Source of the DNA: Pseudomonas sp. B21-056
GTDB lineage: Bacteria; Pseudomonadota; Gammaproteobacteria; Pseudomonadales; Pseudomonadaceae
Reading direction: 5' to 3'
NCBI RefSeq assembly: GCF_026016325.1
Contig: NZ_CP087203.1
Location: 868,001 to 932,000, forward strand
Length of the DNA: 64,000 nt
This document shows, piece after piece, positions 1 to 11,898 of this stretch. Under the pieces are notes generated by a model. It did not search any database. It was not told where the DNA came from and worked only from the letters and a program-made list of their open reading frames with translations. Position 1 is the first letter of the stretch. Each line of letters opens with the position of its first letter. Position numbers and translations under genes: made by a program.

Positions 1-2518
<2,518 letters not shown>

Positions 2519-2522
<4 letters not shown>

Positions 2523-3190
2523 TGGTCCTCCAGAATCAACACCACCAGGTCCTTCGGGCCGTGGGCGCCGTAGGCCAGCACTTGTTCGATGTCGGCGGTT
2601 TTCGACGGGCCGGACACCAGCAGGGCGTTGGTGGGCATGCCTTGGGCCCATTCGAATTCCTGCTGCACTTCATAGAAGTTGTCGCGGATCTCGCTGGCCT
2701 TGAGCAGGGCGAAATGCACCGGCGGTACCAGGCTCATCAGCCGGGGTTCTGCTCGCGTCGGCCACAGGATCAGGCTGCCGGTCGCGGCGATGGCGCCAAG
2801 GGTTCCGGTCAGGCTGGCGGGGGTATCGTTGAACAGTTCGGCTTTCCATTCCTCTACCGGCCGGTCGTAGGCCTTGAGGGTTGGCAGGTCTGGATTATTC
2901 GCCCAGAACTGTATGATTTTTTGCCCGTGAGCCGTGGTCGGGGCGATCAGCAGGCTCGGCAACTGCCGGTCGCGCAGCAACTGCGCCAGCAGCGTCGGCC
3001 AGCCTTCGCCGGACGTCAGGTGGATTTCGGTGTGCACCGCCTCCATCAATTTGCGCAATTGCGGGATGCGCTCTTCGGGCGCGTAGCGGTAGGTTTTCGT
3101 CACCAGGTCGACATCGAAATGGTCGGCAACCGGCGTGGTGCCGGTCAGGCTTTTACGCAGCTTGGCGAGGATATTGTCCCTGGCGCTCAT
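2519..3190 (-). CDS. lutC: LutC/YkgG-family LUD-domain protein, L-lactate utilisation
   Basis: Third subunit of the LutABC (LldEFG) iron-sulfur L-lactate oxidising complex. The 223-residue product has the single LUD (DUF162) domain expected of LutC and no Cys clusters. It has the family motif TGSLILWP (about residues 133-140) and the typical C-terminal SGPSKTADIEQVLAYGAHGPK stretch (about 193-213). It starts with ATGTCAGC..., the SAR...LAKLR beginning common in the family, and the ATG overlaps the lutB stop by four bases (ATGA). Its own stop overlaps the dld start in the same way. The subunit role is from family knowledge; the precise catalytic contribution of LutC is not obvious from sequence. 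Confidence 0.93.
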
Positions 3191-4644
3191 CGGCGGTCTC
3201 CCTGGGTTTTCAGGTGTTCGCGGGCCAGGTCATGCAGCGAGCGGGCGGCGGGTTTGGGGGCGCTGTGGTTCTGGGTCCAGGGGCCGACGTTGCTGGGCGT
3301 CAGGGCGCGCAGGCGCGTGGCCAGAAAGCCGAACAGTCGATACAGCCGCGGCGAACTGTTGAGTCGGGCCCAGGCATTCCAGATGAAGCGTTCCCTGGGC
3401 GAGTATTTGCTGCCCTGGCCGCGCATCACTTGATTCGGGCTGTCCGGAGCCTTGACGTTTTCTTCCCGCAGGCGCCGCAGCAGGGCTGGAATCGGGATCT
3501 TCACCGGGCACACTTCACCGCAGGCGCCACACAGTGAGGACGCGCTCGGGTGGTCCGGCACTTTGGCGAGGCCGACCATGTGCGGCGTGATGATTTTTCC
3601 GATAGGCCCCGGGTAAACCTCGCCGTAGGCGTGACCGCCGATTCGGGTGTAGACCGGGCAATGATTCATACAGGCGCCGCAGCGGATGCAGTTCAGGGTC
3701 TGGCGCAATTCGCTGTCGGCAAACGCCTGGCTGCGACCGTTGTCCAGCAGCACCAGGTGCACTTCCTGTGGGCCGTCCAGTTCGTCGGCCTTGCGTGGGC
3801 CGGAGATCATGTTGACGTAGGTGGTGATCGGTTGGCCGAGGGCCGAGCGGGTCAGCAGCGAGAGCAGCGGCACGACATCGCGCAGATTCTCCACGACTTT
3901 TTCGATGCCAGTCACGGCGATGTGCACCGGTGGCACGGTGGTAGACATCCGTCCGTTGCCTTCGTTTTCCACCAGCAGCAGGGTGCCGGTTTCGGCAACG
4001 GCGAAATTGACGCCCGACACGCCGACGTCGGCTTCGAAGAATTTCTGCCGCAAGACCTTGCGACCGATCTGAATGAGTTGGTCGACGTCCTTGGTGTACT
4101 CCACGCCGAGTTTGTCGTGGAACAAGGACGCGACCTGACCGGCATTCTTGTGGATCGCCGGCATAATGATGTGTGAAGGCTTCTCGTGGTCGAGCTGGAC
4201 GATGTATTCCCCCATGTCGGATTCGAGACATTCAATGTCCCGAGCCTCGAGGAAATGGTTCATCTCCATCTCTTCGCTGACCATCGATTTGCCCTTGATC
4301 ACTTGCCGCGCCTCGTGAGCGCGGATGATCGAGAGGACGATGCCGTTGGCTTCGTCCACCGTCTCCGCCCAGTGCACAGTCACACCGTTGCGGGTCAGGT
4401 TGGTTTCAAGTTGCTCGAGCAACTCGGGCAGCTTCGATAACGCACGGGCGCGGACGGCATTGCCGAGCACTCGCAGATGTTCTCTTTCATGGGCATCGCT
4501 GAAGGACGTTGCCCGTTTGGTCATCAGTGAATCCATCGCAGTGCGAAAGTTGTTTCGCAATTGCGTGTCGCCCAGGGCCTTGTGGGCGCGGGCACGAAAA
4601 TCTTCCTGCAGTTCAACGGTCGGGATCAGCGTCGGCGTGCTCAT
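3187..4644 (-). CDS. lutB: LutB/YkgF-family iron-sulfur protein, L-lactate utilisation
   Basis: Large Fe-S subunit of the LutABC L-lactate oxidising complex, 485 residues, close to the usual family size. An N-terminal LUD domain (roughly residues 65-300) is followed by two ferredoxin-type clusters, CIRCGACMNHCP and CGACGEVCPVKIP, and a C-terminal DUF3390-like tail. I chose the ATG at 4644 because it overlaps the lutA stop as ATGA and gives the normal N-terminus MSTPTLIPTVELQEDFRARA. The frame stays open further upstream, but that stretch lies over lutA and does not resemble the family. It sits between lutA and lutC in one unbroken coupled operon. Confidence 0.95.
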   Translation of the reverse strand: MSTPTLIPTVELQEDFRARAHKALGDTQLRNNFRTAMDSLMTKRATSFSDAHEREHLRVLGNAVRARALSKLPELLEQLETNLTRNGVTVHWAETVDEANGIVLSIIRAHEARQVIKGKSMVSEEMEMNHFLEARDIECLESDMGEYIVQLDHEKPSHIIMPAIHKNAGQVASLFHDKLGVEYTKDVDQLIQIGRKVLRQKFFEADVGVSGVNFAVAETGTLLLVENEGNGRMSTTVPPVHIAVTGIEKVVENLRDVVPLLSLLTRSALGQPITTYVNMISGPRKADELDGPQEVHLVLLDNGRSQAFADSELRQTLNCIRCGACMNHCPVYTRIGGHAYGEVYPGPIGKIITPHMVGLAKVPDHPSASSLCGACGEVCPVKIPIPALLRRLREENVKAPDSPNQVMRGQGSKYSPRERFIWNAWARLNSSPRLYRLFGFLATRLRALTPSNVGPWTQNHSAPKPAARSLHDLAREHLKTQGDRR

Positions 4645-5465
4645 GCAACACCTCCGGTACGCTGCCAGAGGAAGCTCGCCAGATGCTGGCCGCGCAGCGT
4701 CTCCTGCTGTTTTTCCAGTGCGCCGTTGATGTTCATCAGGCAGCCACAATCGGCGCTGATCACCTTGTGCGCGCCGGATTCCTTCAGCGCCCGGGTCTTG
4801 TCGGCCACCATCGCGCCGGAAATGTCCGGCATGCGAACGCTGAATGTCCCACCGAAACCACAGCATTCACTTTCGTGGCTGTGTTCGACTCGTTCCACAT
4901 TGCGCAACTGCGCCAACAACGCGCGGCCGTGCAGGTGGGTATTCATTTCACGTCGTGCCGAGCAGGACGTGTGCAGCGCAATCTTTACCGGTGTGCCGCT
5001 GTCCTGAAGCTGTACCTTGCAGACAAACAACAGGAACTCGGCCAGCTCAAAGGTCCGGGCAGCCAGGGCCTGGATCTGCTTGAGCGTCTCGGGCTCGTCC
5101 TTGAACAGGTCGGCGTAGTGCTCGCGCAGCATGCCGGCGCAGGAGCCCGAAGGCACCACCACCGGATAGTCTTCGGCGAACAACGCCAGTTGCGCCCGCG
5201 CCACCGTCCGGGCCTGCTCGGTATAACCGGAGGTGTACGCCGGTTGCCCGCAACAGGTTTGTCCTTGCGGGTACTCCACCCGGATTCCTTCGCGCTCCAG
5301 CAGATGAATCGCGTCCATCCCGGCTTCGGGGTAGAACAGGTCCACCACGCAAGTGCCGAACAGGTAGACCCGTTGCGGTTTTTCGCTGGGGTACTGCCGA
5401 GGCTCGGGCAATGGCGGGGCGACACGGGTCGCGTTCGGCACGGCGTTGTAAAAAAGCTCGCTCAT
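4641..5465 (-). CDS. lutA: LutA/YkgE-family (Fe-S)-binding protein, L-lactate utilisation
   Basis: Small subunit of the LutABC complex, with two CCG (cysteine-rich) domains. The first is around TCCGQPAYTSGY (residues 70-81), the second around ECCGFGGTFS (about 205), each preceded by a further conserved Cys (FGTCVVDLF, HTSCSARREM). The product has 274 residues; the N-terminal stretch of about 30 residues before RVYLFGTCVVD is longer than in E. coli YkgE. It is the first enzyme gene after lldP, with a 150-base gap containing two hairpins, and its stop overlaps the lutB start. The subunit function is from family knowledge. Confidence 0.93.
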   Translation of the reverse strand: MSELFYNAVPNATRVAPPLPEPRQYPSEKPQRVYLFGTCVVDLFYPEAGMDAIHLLEREGIRVEYPQGQTCCGQPAYTSGYTEQARTVARAQLALFAEDYPVVVPSGSCAGMLREHYADLFKDEPETLKQIQALAARTFELAEFLLFVCKVQLQDSGTPVKIALHTSCSARREMNTHLHGRALLAQLRNVERVEHSHESECCGFGGTFSVRMPDISGAMVADKTRALKESGAHKVISADCGCLMNINGALEKQQETLRGQHLASFLWQRTGGVA

Positions 5466-5506
5466 CAGGCGTGTCTCCGGGTGGTCCCGGTTATCCGTCC
5501 GCTGAG

Positions 5507-5597
5507 GCTGCTGAATATAGAGATCAAATCTTTCAGCAGCCTTGCAGACCCGGTTATCGATAGCGGACGCCGAGGGAGGTTCCGGCGTCGGTTTTTT
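5507..5597. other. Two hairpins in the lldP-lutA gap
   Basis: The 150-base gap holds two perfect inverted repeats. One has nine-base arms GCTGCTGAA (5507-5515) and TTCAGCAGC (5532-5540). The other has seven-base arms GACGCCG (5566-5572) and CGGCGTC (5583-5589), followed on the + strand by TTTTTT at 5592-5597. The operon is read on the minus strand, so the T-run is on the wrong side for a lactate-operon terminator. In that transcript the stems could instead act as RNA-stability or processing elements setting lldP against lutABC-dld levels. This role is inference. Confidence 0.45.
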
Positions 5598-5615
5598 CCA
5601 TGCAGCTTGTAGGAC

Positions 5616-7310
5616 TCAGTGCACCAGCATGCCGGTGAACCAGTAGGCCTGGGCCAAGGTGATCAAGCCGACGATCGTTGCAAAGAATAGGCTGTGTTTC
5701 AGGGTAAAACGGAACAGATCCGACTCTTTGCCCACCAGCCCGGTCGCCGCGCAGGCTACGGCGATCGATTGCGGCGAAATCATCTTGCCGGTCACCCCGC
5801 CGCTGGTATTGGCCGCCACGAGCAACGTGTCGTTGACGCCGATCTGGTGCGCGGTGGTGGCTTGCAGCGAACTGAACAGTGCGTTGGACGAGGTATCGGA
5901 CCCGGTCAGGAACACCCCCAGCCAACCCAGGAACGGCGAGAAGAACGGAAACGCTGCGCCCGTGCCGGCCAGCACCAGGGCCATGGTCGACGACATGCCG
6001 GAGTAGTTGGTGACGAAGGCGAACGCCAGCACCATGCCGATCGACAGGATCGGCCAGCGCAGCTCAAAAAAGGTTTCTTTGAAAGTGGTAAGACCAGTTC
6101 TGAGATTGATTTTCAGCACCCACATAGAGATCAGCGCGGAGAAGAAAATCGCCGTGCCGGTGGCGGAAATCGGATCAAGCTTGAACACGGCCGGGATGGC
6201 GGTGGGGTTGATCACGATGGGTGCGACCTTGATCACCATCTGGTCCAGGTGCGGAATGGCGAAGTTGAATACCCAGGCGTACATCGAGCCGCCGGCGGCG
6301 AACATGGCCTTGAACGGTTTCAAGGTCCAGATCGTGACCAGCACGGTGAGGATCAGGAAGGGCGACCAGGCCTTGATGATTTCCCCCAGGCTGTAGGGCG
6401 AAGCCACGGTGCTGCGCGGTTGGCCGAAACCGCCGACGCTGGCGGTCACCGTTGCGCCAGATGTGGCGCCGGCAATCTGAGCGCCTGCGCTGCGTTTGGG
6501 TTGCCAGACTTTCAGGAACAGCGTCAGGGAGATCAGGCTGGCGAGGGCCGAGGTGATGTCCGGCAGCTCCGGGCCGATGAAGTTGGAAGTGAAGTACTGG
6601 GTGATGGCGAAGCTCAAACCTGCCACCAGCGCGGCCGGCCAGGTTTCCCGTACGCCGCGCAGGCCGTCCATCATGAACACCAGCCAGAACGGTACGAACA
6701 GCGACAGCAACGGCAACTGGCGTCCGGTCATGGCGCCAATCTTGACGGCGTCGATCCCGGTGACTTGGCCGGCCACGATAATCGGGATGCCCAGGGCGCC
6801 GAACGCCACCGGTGCGGTGTTGGCAATCAGGCACAGGCCGGCGGCGTACAGGGGGTTGAAACCCAGGCCGACCAGCAGCGCGGCAGTAATCGCCACCGGT
6901 GCACCGAAGCCGGCGGCACCTTCCAGAAAGGCGCCGAAGCAGAAACCAATCAACAGCACTTGCAGGCGCTGGTCATCGGTAATTGACAGCACCGAGCTGC
7001 GGATCACCTCGAACTGGCCGCTCTTGACCGTCAGTTTGTAGAGGAAAACGGCGGCGACGATGATCCAGGCGATGGGCCACAGGCCATAGGCAAAACCGTA
7101 GCCGGCGGCGGCAAAGGCCATGTCGGCAGGCATGTTGAACGCAAAGATCGCCACGGCTATCGCCAGGGCCAGGGTGATGCTTCCCGCCACATGGCCCTTG
7201 AGGCGAAACACCGCCAGGGCCAGGAAGAAAAATACGATAGGAATAACGGCCGCAAATGCGGACAAGCCGAGGCTGCCGAGTGGGCTGTAAAGCTGTTGCC
7301 AGGTTTGCAT
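5616..7310 (-). CDS. lldP: L-lactate permease LldP
   Basis: Inner-membrane lactate:H+ symporter of the LctP family, expected to carry L- and D-lactate and glycolate. The 564-residue product is a run of hydrophobic segments from residue 15 to the C-terminus, with family stretches such as [19 protein letters not shown] and [21 protein letters not shown] chose ATG at 7310 ([12 protein letters not shown]), the normal family start, over an in-frame upstream ATG at 7346. It is the first gene of the lactate operon. The LldR palindrome at 7365-7381 lies 55 bases upstream, fitting lactate-inducible control. Confidence 0.96.
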   Translation of the reverse strand: MQTWQQLYSPLGSLGLSAFAAVIPIVFFFLALAVFRLKGHVAGSITLALAIAVAIFAFNMPADMAFAAAGYGFAYGLWPIAWIIVAAVFLYKLTVKSGQFEVIRSSVLSITDDQRLQVLLIGFCFGAFLEGAAGFGAPVAITAALLVGLGFNPLYAAGLCLIANTAPVAFGALGIPIIVAGQVTGIDAVKIGAMTGRQLPLLSLFVPFWLVFMMDGLRGVRETWPAALVAGLSFAITQYFTSNFIGPELPDITSALASLISLTLFLKVWQPKRSAGAQIAGATSGATVTASVGGFGQPRSTVASPYSLGEIIKAWSPFLILTVLVTIWTLKPFKAMFAAGGSMYAWVFNFAIPHLDQMVIKVAPIVINPTAIPAVFKLDPISATGTAIFFSALISMWVLKINLRTGLTTFKETFFELRWPILSIGMVLAFAFVTNYSGMSSTMALVLAGTGAAFPFFSPFLGWLGVFLTGSDTSSNALFSSLQATTAHQIGVNDTLLVAANTSGGVTGKMISPQSIAVACAATGLVGKESDLFRFTLKHSLFFATIVGLITLAQAYWFTGMLVH

Positions 7311-7364
7311 GGTGGGTGAGCCCCTTAATTGTTGTTGGTCAGGCACTGGTCAGCGATTTTGGTT

Positions 7365-7381
7365 AATTGGTAATACCAATT
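7365..7381. promoter_or_regulatory. LldR operator palindrome
   Basis: AATTGGTAATACCAATT is a perfect 17-base palindrome (AATTGGT-AAT-ACCAATT) in the divergent lldP/lldR intergenic region. It contains the TGGTnnnACCA core bound by FadR-type GntR regulators and matches the known LldR operator pattern. Its position 55 bases before the lldP start fits repression of the lldP-lutABC-dld promoter relieved by lactate. I see no equally good second copy nearer lldR. Confidence 0.88.
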
Positions 7382-7565
7382 TACAAGCGCTGTCGGCTAG
7401 GGTAAAAGCCTTGGTTGCCGTGTGTCAATTTGCCGTCCTGAAACTTTCGTCGAATAAGCGCAGCAGACCGTGTTTGCGCGAATGGCTTTTGGTAGGTGTG
7501 GGCAGGGCCCGGATGGGCCAGAATAGAGAGCCCGGCGAGCGGTCGGGATCGTGGAGAGTCGAGTT

Positions 7566-8333
7566 ATGGGGTTTGATCAGATTCGTCAGCGCCGTTTGTC
7601 TGACGATATTGTCGAGCGGCTTGAAGGAATGATCCTTGAAGGCACGCTGAAATCCGGCGAGCGGTTGCCGGCCGAGCGGACCCTGGCCGAACAGTTCGGC
7701 GTTTCACGCCCGTCATTACGCGAAGCGATCCAGAAGCTGACGGCCAAAGGCTTGCTGGTCAGCCGTCAGGGCGGTGGCAACTACGTGGTGGAGTCGCTGG
7801 GCTCGACGTTCAGCGATCCGCTGTTGCAGCTATTGGAAAGCAATCCTGAAGCACAGCGTGACTTGCTGGAGTTCCGCCATACGCTGGAAGCATCCTGTGC
7901 CTATTACGCGGCGCTGCGGGCCACGGAAGTGGATCGCGAACGGCTGACGGCGGCATTCGAAGAGTTGCAGGATTGCTATGCGCGCCACGACGAAGTGAGT
8001 CGGGCGGAAGAGGGCGCGGCGGATGCCCGGTTCCATCTGGCAATTGCCGAGGCCAGTCATAACGCGGTCTTGCTGCACACCATCCGTGGGTTGTTCGACT
8101 TGCTCAAGCGCAACGTGGTGACCAACATCGGCGGCATGTACAAGCAGCGCAGCGAAACCCGCGACATGCTGATCAGTCAGCATCGGGAACTGTACCAGGC
8201 AATCATGGACGGACACGCCGAGCTGGCGCGGGAAGTGTCCAGCCGCCATATCTTGTATGTGCAGGAAGTGTTGGAAGAGGTGCGCCAGGAAGTGCAGCGG
8301 GTGGCGCGGGCGGAGCGGCGCAAGGGGATGTAG
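7566..8333 (+). CDS. lldR: Lactate-responsive GntR/FadR-family regulator LldR
   Basis: Transcriptional repressor of the divergent lactate genes. The 255-residue product has an N-terminal winged helix (about residues 5-70, with LPAERTLAEQFGVSRPSLREA as the recognition region) and an all-helical FCD ligand domain (about 90-235), which in LldR binds lactate. I chose ATG at 7566 (MGFDQIRQRR), with GGAG about ten bases upstream. A GTG at 7551 would add five atypical residues. A REP-type inverted repeat follows at 8355-8444, and the gene is convergent with smpB. Confidence 0.93.
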   Translation: MGFDQIRQRRLSDDIVERLEGMILEGTLKSGERLPAERTLAEQFGVSRPSLREAIQKLTAKGLLVSRQGGGNYVVESLGSTFSDPLLQLLESNPEAQRDLLEFRHTLEASCAYYAALRATEVDRERLTAAFEELQDCYARHDEVSRAEEGAADARFHLAIAEASHNAVLLHTIRGLFDLLKRNVVTNIGGMYKQRSETRDMLISQHRELYQAIMDGHAELAREVSSRHILYVQEVLEEVRQEVQRVARAERRKGM

Positions 8334-8354
8334 CCAGTCGGGTTTCGTTAACCC

Positions 8355-8444
8355 TGTGGGAGCGAGCCTGCTCGCGATGGCGATGGGTCAGTCAACATCG
8401 ATGTCGACTAACGATACGCTATCGCGAGCAGGCTCGCTCCCACA
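8355..8444. repeat. REP-type paired inverted repeat (REPIN-like)
   Basis: A perfect 24-base unit beginning TGTGGGAGCGAGCC at 8355-8378 recurs as its exact reverse complement at 8421-8444, separated by 42 bases. The same unit recurs at 49006, 49409, 57165/57231 and 58888/58953. It lies between the convergent lldR and smpB genes and may serve as a shared 3' end structure. The element type is a known one in P. fluorescens genomes. Confidence 0.9.
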
Positions 8445-8461
8445 TTGGATTGTGCGCGGGC

Positions 8462-8944
8462 TTACTCTTCCTTGCCCTTGTTACGCACCGCACGCTGCAG
8501 TTCGCGACCGGCATCGCGCTCGCGTTCGGTATCGCGCTTGTCGTATTCCTTCTTGCCCTTGCCCAGCGCAATTTCGCACTTGATCAGGTGCTTGCTCCAG
8601 TACAGCGATGTGCAGACACAGGCGTAGCCCTTCTGCTGCACGGCAGCGAAGAGTTTTTCCAGTTCACGCTTGTTCAGCAGCAGCTTGCGCGAGCGCACCG
8701 GGTCGGCAATTACGTGGGTGCTGGCGGTGGTCAGCGGCGTGATGTGACTGCCCAGCAGCCAGGCTTCGCCATCCTTGAGCAGCACGTAGCTGTCGACCAG
8801 TTGCGCCTTGCCTGCACGCAGGCTCTTTACTTCCCAGCCGGCCAGGACCATGCCAGCCTCGAAACGCTGTTCGATGAAGTAATCGTGTCGCGCCTTTTTA
8901 TTTTGCGCGATGGTCCCTGTGGGGTGTTTCTTCTGTTTAGCCAT
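8462..8944 (-). CDS. smpB: SsrA-binding protein SmpB
   Basis: tmRNA-binding protein needed for trans-translation rescue of stalled ribosomes. The 160-residue product has the standard [21 protein letters not shown] start, an OB-fold core ([18 protein letters not shown], about residues 38-55), the KRELEKL tmRNA-contact region, and a basic C-terminal tail ([22 protein letters not shown]) that enters the ribosome. ATG at 8944 fits the family length; the frame is open further upstream without family similarity. It is divergent from the symporter gene at 9063. The tmRNA gene itself is not seen here. Confidence 0.97.
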   Translation of the reverse strand: MAKQKKHPTGTIAQNKKARHDYFIEQRFEAGMVLAGWEVKSLRAGKAQLVDSYVLLKDGEAWLLGSHITPLTTASTHVIADPVRSRKLLLNKRELEKLFAAVQQKGYACVCTSLYWSKHLIKCEIALGKGKKEYDKRDTERERDAGRELQRAVRNKGKEE

Positions 8945-9062
8945 AGGGGCGGCATTATAGGCAGTTGCGTGCGTGTCGGCTACGGTGAAGCAGCATGCTT
9001 GAGCACGTTGAGTGAATCCCGGACAATGCGGCCTCTTTTTTGAACGCTTGGGCGTGATCACG

Positions 9063-10466
9063 ATGTCGACAGACAAGGTTTCTGTCCACGGCAGTTGGGC
9101 TAGCCGCTGGGTCTTCATACTCGCGGCGACCGGTTCGGCCGTGGGGCTGGGTAGTATATGGAAATTCCCCTACATGGTCGGCGTCTACGGTGGCGGTGCC
9201 TTCGTATTGATGTTCCTGGCGTGCATCGCACTCATCGGCGCGCCGGTGATGCTGGCCGAGACTCTGATCGGTCGTCGCGCCCGGCAAAGCCCGGCCAACG
9301 CCTTGAAGGTGCTGGCCTTGGAGGCGGGGCACTCGCCCAAGTGGTCGTGGGGCGCCTTTGCCGGGATGATCACGGCGCTGCTGATCCTGTCGTTCTACAG
9401 CGTGGTCGGCGGTTGGTCGCTGGATTACATCATCGACATGGGGCGCGGCGACTTTCAAGGCATGGCGCCCGATCAGGTGGGCGCCTACTTTGGCGATGTG
9501 ATCTCGGATCCCTTGAGATTGACGCTCTGGCACACCGTTTTCATGCTGCTTTCCGCAGTCGTGATCGCCAAGGGCGTGGTTGAGGGGCTTGAGCGCAGTC
9601 TGCGGGTCATGATGCCGCTGCTGTTCGTGATGATCGTGGTGCTGCTGGGGTACAGCATGACTACCGGGCACTTCATGGAAGGCCTGCACTTCATGTTCGA
9701 TTTCAAGCCGGAAAATGTCATGGATGGCCTGCTGCCGGCCATGGGGCATGCATTTTTCTCCCTGAGCGTGGGCGTCGGTTCGATCATGATCTACGGTGCC
9801 TACATGCCCCAGAATGCTTCCATGACCAGGACGGTGTTCGGTGTCGCGCTGCTGGACACCTTCGTGTCGCTGATGGCGGGCGTGGCATTGTTTCCGATTG
9901 TGTTCGCGGCCGGCCTGAACCCCAGCGAGGGACCGGGCCTGATGTTTGTCAGCTTGCCCTTCGCCTTCGGCAGCATGGCGTTCGGCCAGGTGATGGGCGT
10001 GATTTTTTTCGTCCTGGTCGCCATCGCGGCCTGGAGCTCGGCGATTTCCCTGCTGGAGCCCATGGTGGCCTACCTGGTTGAGCGGACCCGGATCAGTCGC
10101 GCCTGGGTGACGTTCTGGCTGGCCTTTACCTGCTGGTTTGTGGGGTTGGGGACGGTGTTTTCTTTCAATATATGGAAGCAGGCGAAGTTTTTCGTGAACG
10201 AAGACGGCCTGTTCCGCCTCTACCAATGGGGAGCAACCGGAGGGCTGGATTTCTTCGGCGTGATTGATTTCTTTACATCACGGATCATGCTGCCACTGGG
10301 TGGTTTGTGTTTCGTGGTATTTGCAGGGTGGGTGATGGGACGTGAGGCCGTACGCGATGAGTTGTCGCTGCGCAGTCCTGTATTGTTCGCCTTGAGCCTG
10401 TTTCTGATGCGCTACGTGGCCCCGATCGGCATCCTCGTGGTATTTGCCGCCCAGCTGTGGAAGTGA
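9063..10466 (+). CDS. Sodium-dependent symporter, NSS/SNF family
   Basis: Inner-membrane Na+-coupled amine/amino-acid transporter of the LeuT-fold NSS family, 467 residues with about 11-12 hydrophobic segments. The first helix carries [15 protein letters not shown] (about residues 23-37), where the Asn and Arg seen in LeuT (N27, R30) are replaced by Ser and Lys. The GGGAFVL motif follows. ATG at 9063 ([12 protein letters not shown]) is chosen over an upstream in-frame ATG at 9012. The next gene, ratA, starts eight bases after the stop, so they may be co-transcribed. The substrate cannot be read from sequence. Confidence 0.88.
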   Translation: MSTDKVSVHGSWASRWVFILAATGSAVGLGSIWKFPYMVGVYGGGAFVLMFLACIALIGAPVMLAETLIGRRARQSPANALKVLALEAGHSPKWSWGAFAGMITALLILSFYSVVGGWSLDYIIDMGRGDFQGMAPDQVGAYFGDVISDPLRLTLWHTVFMLLSAVVIAKGVVEGLERSLRVMMPLLFVMIVVLLGYSMTTGHFMEGLHFMFDFKPENVMDGLLPAMGHAFFSLSVGVGSIMIYGAYMPQNASMTRTVFGVALLDTFVSLMAGVALFPIVFAAGLNPSEGPGLMFVSLPFAFGSMAFGQVMGVIFFVLVAIAAWSSAISLLEPMVAYLVERTRISRAWVTFWLAFTCWFVGLGTVFSFNIWKQAKFFVNEDGLFRLYQWGATGGLDFFGVIDFFTSRIMLPLGGLCFVVFAGWVMGREAVRDELSLRSPVLFALSLFLMRYVAPIGILVVFAAQLWK

Positions 10467-10473
10467 CGCTTAC

Positions 10474-10917
10474 ATGACGACACATATTCAACGCTCGGCC
10501 TTGCTGCCTTATCCGGCGCAGGCGCTGTACGACCTGGTCAACGATGTGGCGAGTTATCCGCAGTTCCTGCCCTGGTGCTCGTCGGCCGAGGTGCTCGAGA
10601 GCTCCGAGACCCACATGCGCGCCAGTCTCAACGTCGCCAAGGGCGGATTGAGCCAGCACTTCGTGACGCGCAATACCCTGGTGCCGGGTCAATCCATCGA
10701 AATGAACCTGGAAGAGGGGCCTTTCAACCAGCTCCACGGCGTCTGGGTGTTCAAGCCGTTGGGTGAGAAGGCCTGCAAGATCAGCCTGGACCTGTCGTTC
10801 GACTACGCAGGTCCACTGGTTCGGGCCACGCTGGGGCCGTTGTTCAATCAGGCGGCCAATACCCTGGTCGACGCGTTCTGCCAGCGCGCCAAGCAAAATG
10901 CAGAGCTCAAGCGTTGA
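10474..10917 (+). CDS. ratA: RatA/COQ10-like START-domain protein
   Basis: A 147-residue member of the polyketide cyclase/START-like family (YfjG/RatA, related to Coq10). The hallmark start THIQRSALLPYPAQALYDLVNDV and SYPQFLPWCSSAEVL (about residues 31-45) are present, and a long C-terminal helix (LGPLFNQAANTLVDAFCQRA) closes the lipid-binding cup. E. coli RatA has been described as inhibiting 70S assembly, but Coq10-type ubiquinone binding is an equally plausible role. Its stop overlaps the putative rnfH start (TTGA), the usual ratA-rnfH pairing near smpB. Confidence 0.9.
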   Translation: MTTHIQRSALLPYPAQALYDLVNDVASYPQFLPWCSSAEVLESSETHMRASLNVAKGGLSQHFVTRNTLVPGQSIEMNLEEGPFNQLHGVWVFKPLGEKACKISLDLSFDYAGPLVRATLGPLFNQAANTLVDAFCQRAKQNAELKR

Positions 10918-11216
10918 TTGAGATCGAAGTGGTGTATGCCGCTGTCGAGCGTCAGGTCCTGCGGACATTTACAGTGCCGCAGGGCACGACAGTTCGCGCC
11001 GCGCTGGCGGCTTCGGGCATCGCGCAAGAGTTCCCGGAGCTGGATCTGGCCACTTGTCCGGTGGGGATTTTCAGCAAGGTGATTGCCGATCCAGAGCGCC
11101 AAACGGTCGAGGCGGGTGATCGGCTGGAGATCTACCGGTCGTTGCTGGCGGATCCGAAGGAGATCCGTCGCCTGCGCGCGGCCAAGGCTGCCCAGGCCCG
11201 TAAGCCGAACGAATAA
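10914..11216 (+). CDS. rnfH: RnfH-family protein (UPF0125)
   Basis: Small ubiquitin-like beta-grasp protein of unknown biochemical role, 100 residues. The typical IEIEVVYA start, GTTVRAALAASGI (about residues 24-36), VGIFSK (about 50) and GDRLEIYRSLLADPKEIRR (about 68-86) identify the family. The most likely start is TTG at 10914, overlapping the ratA stop; no ATG is available at the conserved N-terminus, so start choice is by homology and coupling. The basic C-terminal tail is common. It ends just before a terminator shared with convergent bamE. Confidence 0.85.
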   Translation: MIEIEVVYAAVERQVLRTFTVPQGTTVRAALAASGIAQEFPELDLATCPVGIFSKVIADPERQTVEAGDRLEIYRSLLADPKEIRRLRAAKAAQARKPNE

Positions 11217-11237
11217 TCGAATCTGAAACGCAGGCAT

Positions 11238-11266
11238 TAAAAAACCCGGCATGCCGGGTTTTTTTC
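11238..11266. terminator. Bidirectional terminator between rnfH and bamE
   Basis: AAACCCGGCATGCCGGGTTT is a self-complementary stem flanked by an A-run on the left and a T-run on the right. It therefore works as an intrinsic terminator for rnfH (+) and for convergent bamE (-). Confidence 0.92.
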
Positions 11267-11276
11267 ATGCCGCGGT

Positions 11277-11801
11277 TTATTGCGGCGTGGTGTCCAGTGG
11301 CTCTGGTGTCGGGACGGGTACTGTCTCGACGTTGTCCACATCCTTCTGGATCTGATCCAGCAACGAACCTGGCTTGACCGGTTTTTCCGGTTTCGGCTTC
11401 TCGGCGTTCTCGGTCGGGGTGACCGTCGTACCGCTGTCCTTGCCCATGATGGCCTCGTCGCGACTCACGCCGGGCATGAAATCGCCGGACAGGCTGACGA
11501 GTTGGTCGTTGGCGTTGAAGATAACGCTCATGCGTTCCTGTTGGCGCTCACCGCCGCCAGGCTGCAAGCTGTAGAGATAATCCCAGCGATCGGCATGGAA
11601 CGTGTCGGTCAGCAGAGGGTTGCCCATGATAAACCGTACTTGCCGGCGGGTCATTCCCGGGCGTAACTGGTCTATCATGTCCTGCGTCACGACATTGCCC
11701 TGCTGGATGTCGATTTTGTAAACCCCGGGGAATGAACAACCGGCGAGTGCGAGCAGTCCCACGAAGGTGAAACTGGTTAGCAAGAGCTTGGTGTTTTGCA
11801 T
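11277..11801 (-). CDS. bamE: Outer-membrane assembly lipoprotein BamE (OmlA/SmpA)
   Basis: Lipoprotein subunit of the BAM complex that folds beta-barrel proteins into the outer membrane. The 174-residue product has a signal peptide with lipobox LAGC (Cys about residue 22). The SmpA/OmlA domain follows with [30 protein letters not shown] and WDYLY. The C-terminal region after about residue 125 is a Pro/Lys/Thr-rich low-complexity tail longer than in E. coli BamE, as is usual in Pseudomonas. It is divergent from fur across 97 bases, the standard Pseudomonas arrangement. Confidence 0.95.
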   Translation of the reverse strand: MQNTKLLLTSFTFVGLLALAGCSFPGVYKIDIQQGNVVTQDMIDQLRPGMTRRQVRFIMGNPLLTDTFHADRWDYLYSLQPGGGERQQERMSVIFNANDQLVSLSGDFMPGVSRDEAIMGKDSGTTVTPTENAEKPKPEKPVKPGSLLDQIQKDVDNVETVPVPTPEPLDTTPQ

Positions 11802-11898
11802 CGGTGGGCGACTTCCACTATCTTGGCTGGGACAACATAAACGCCGATCATACCCGCATTAAGAGAAGCTGCGAAGCAGCATCGCGAGAAAGCTGACC

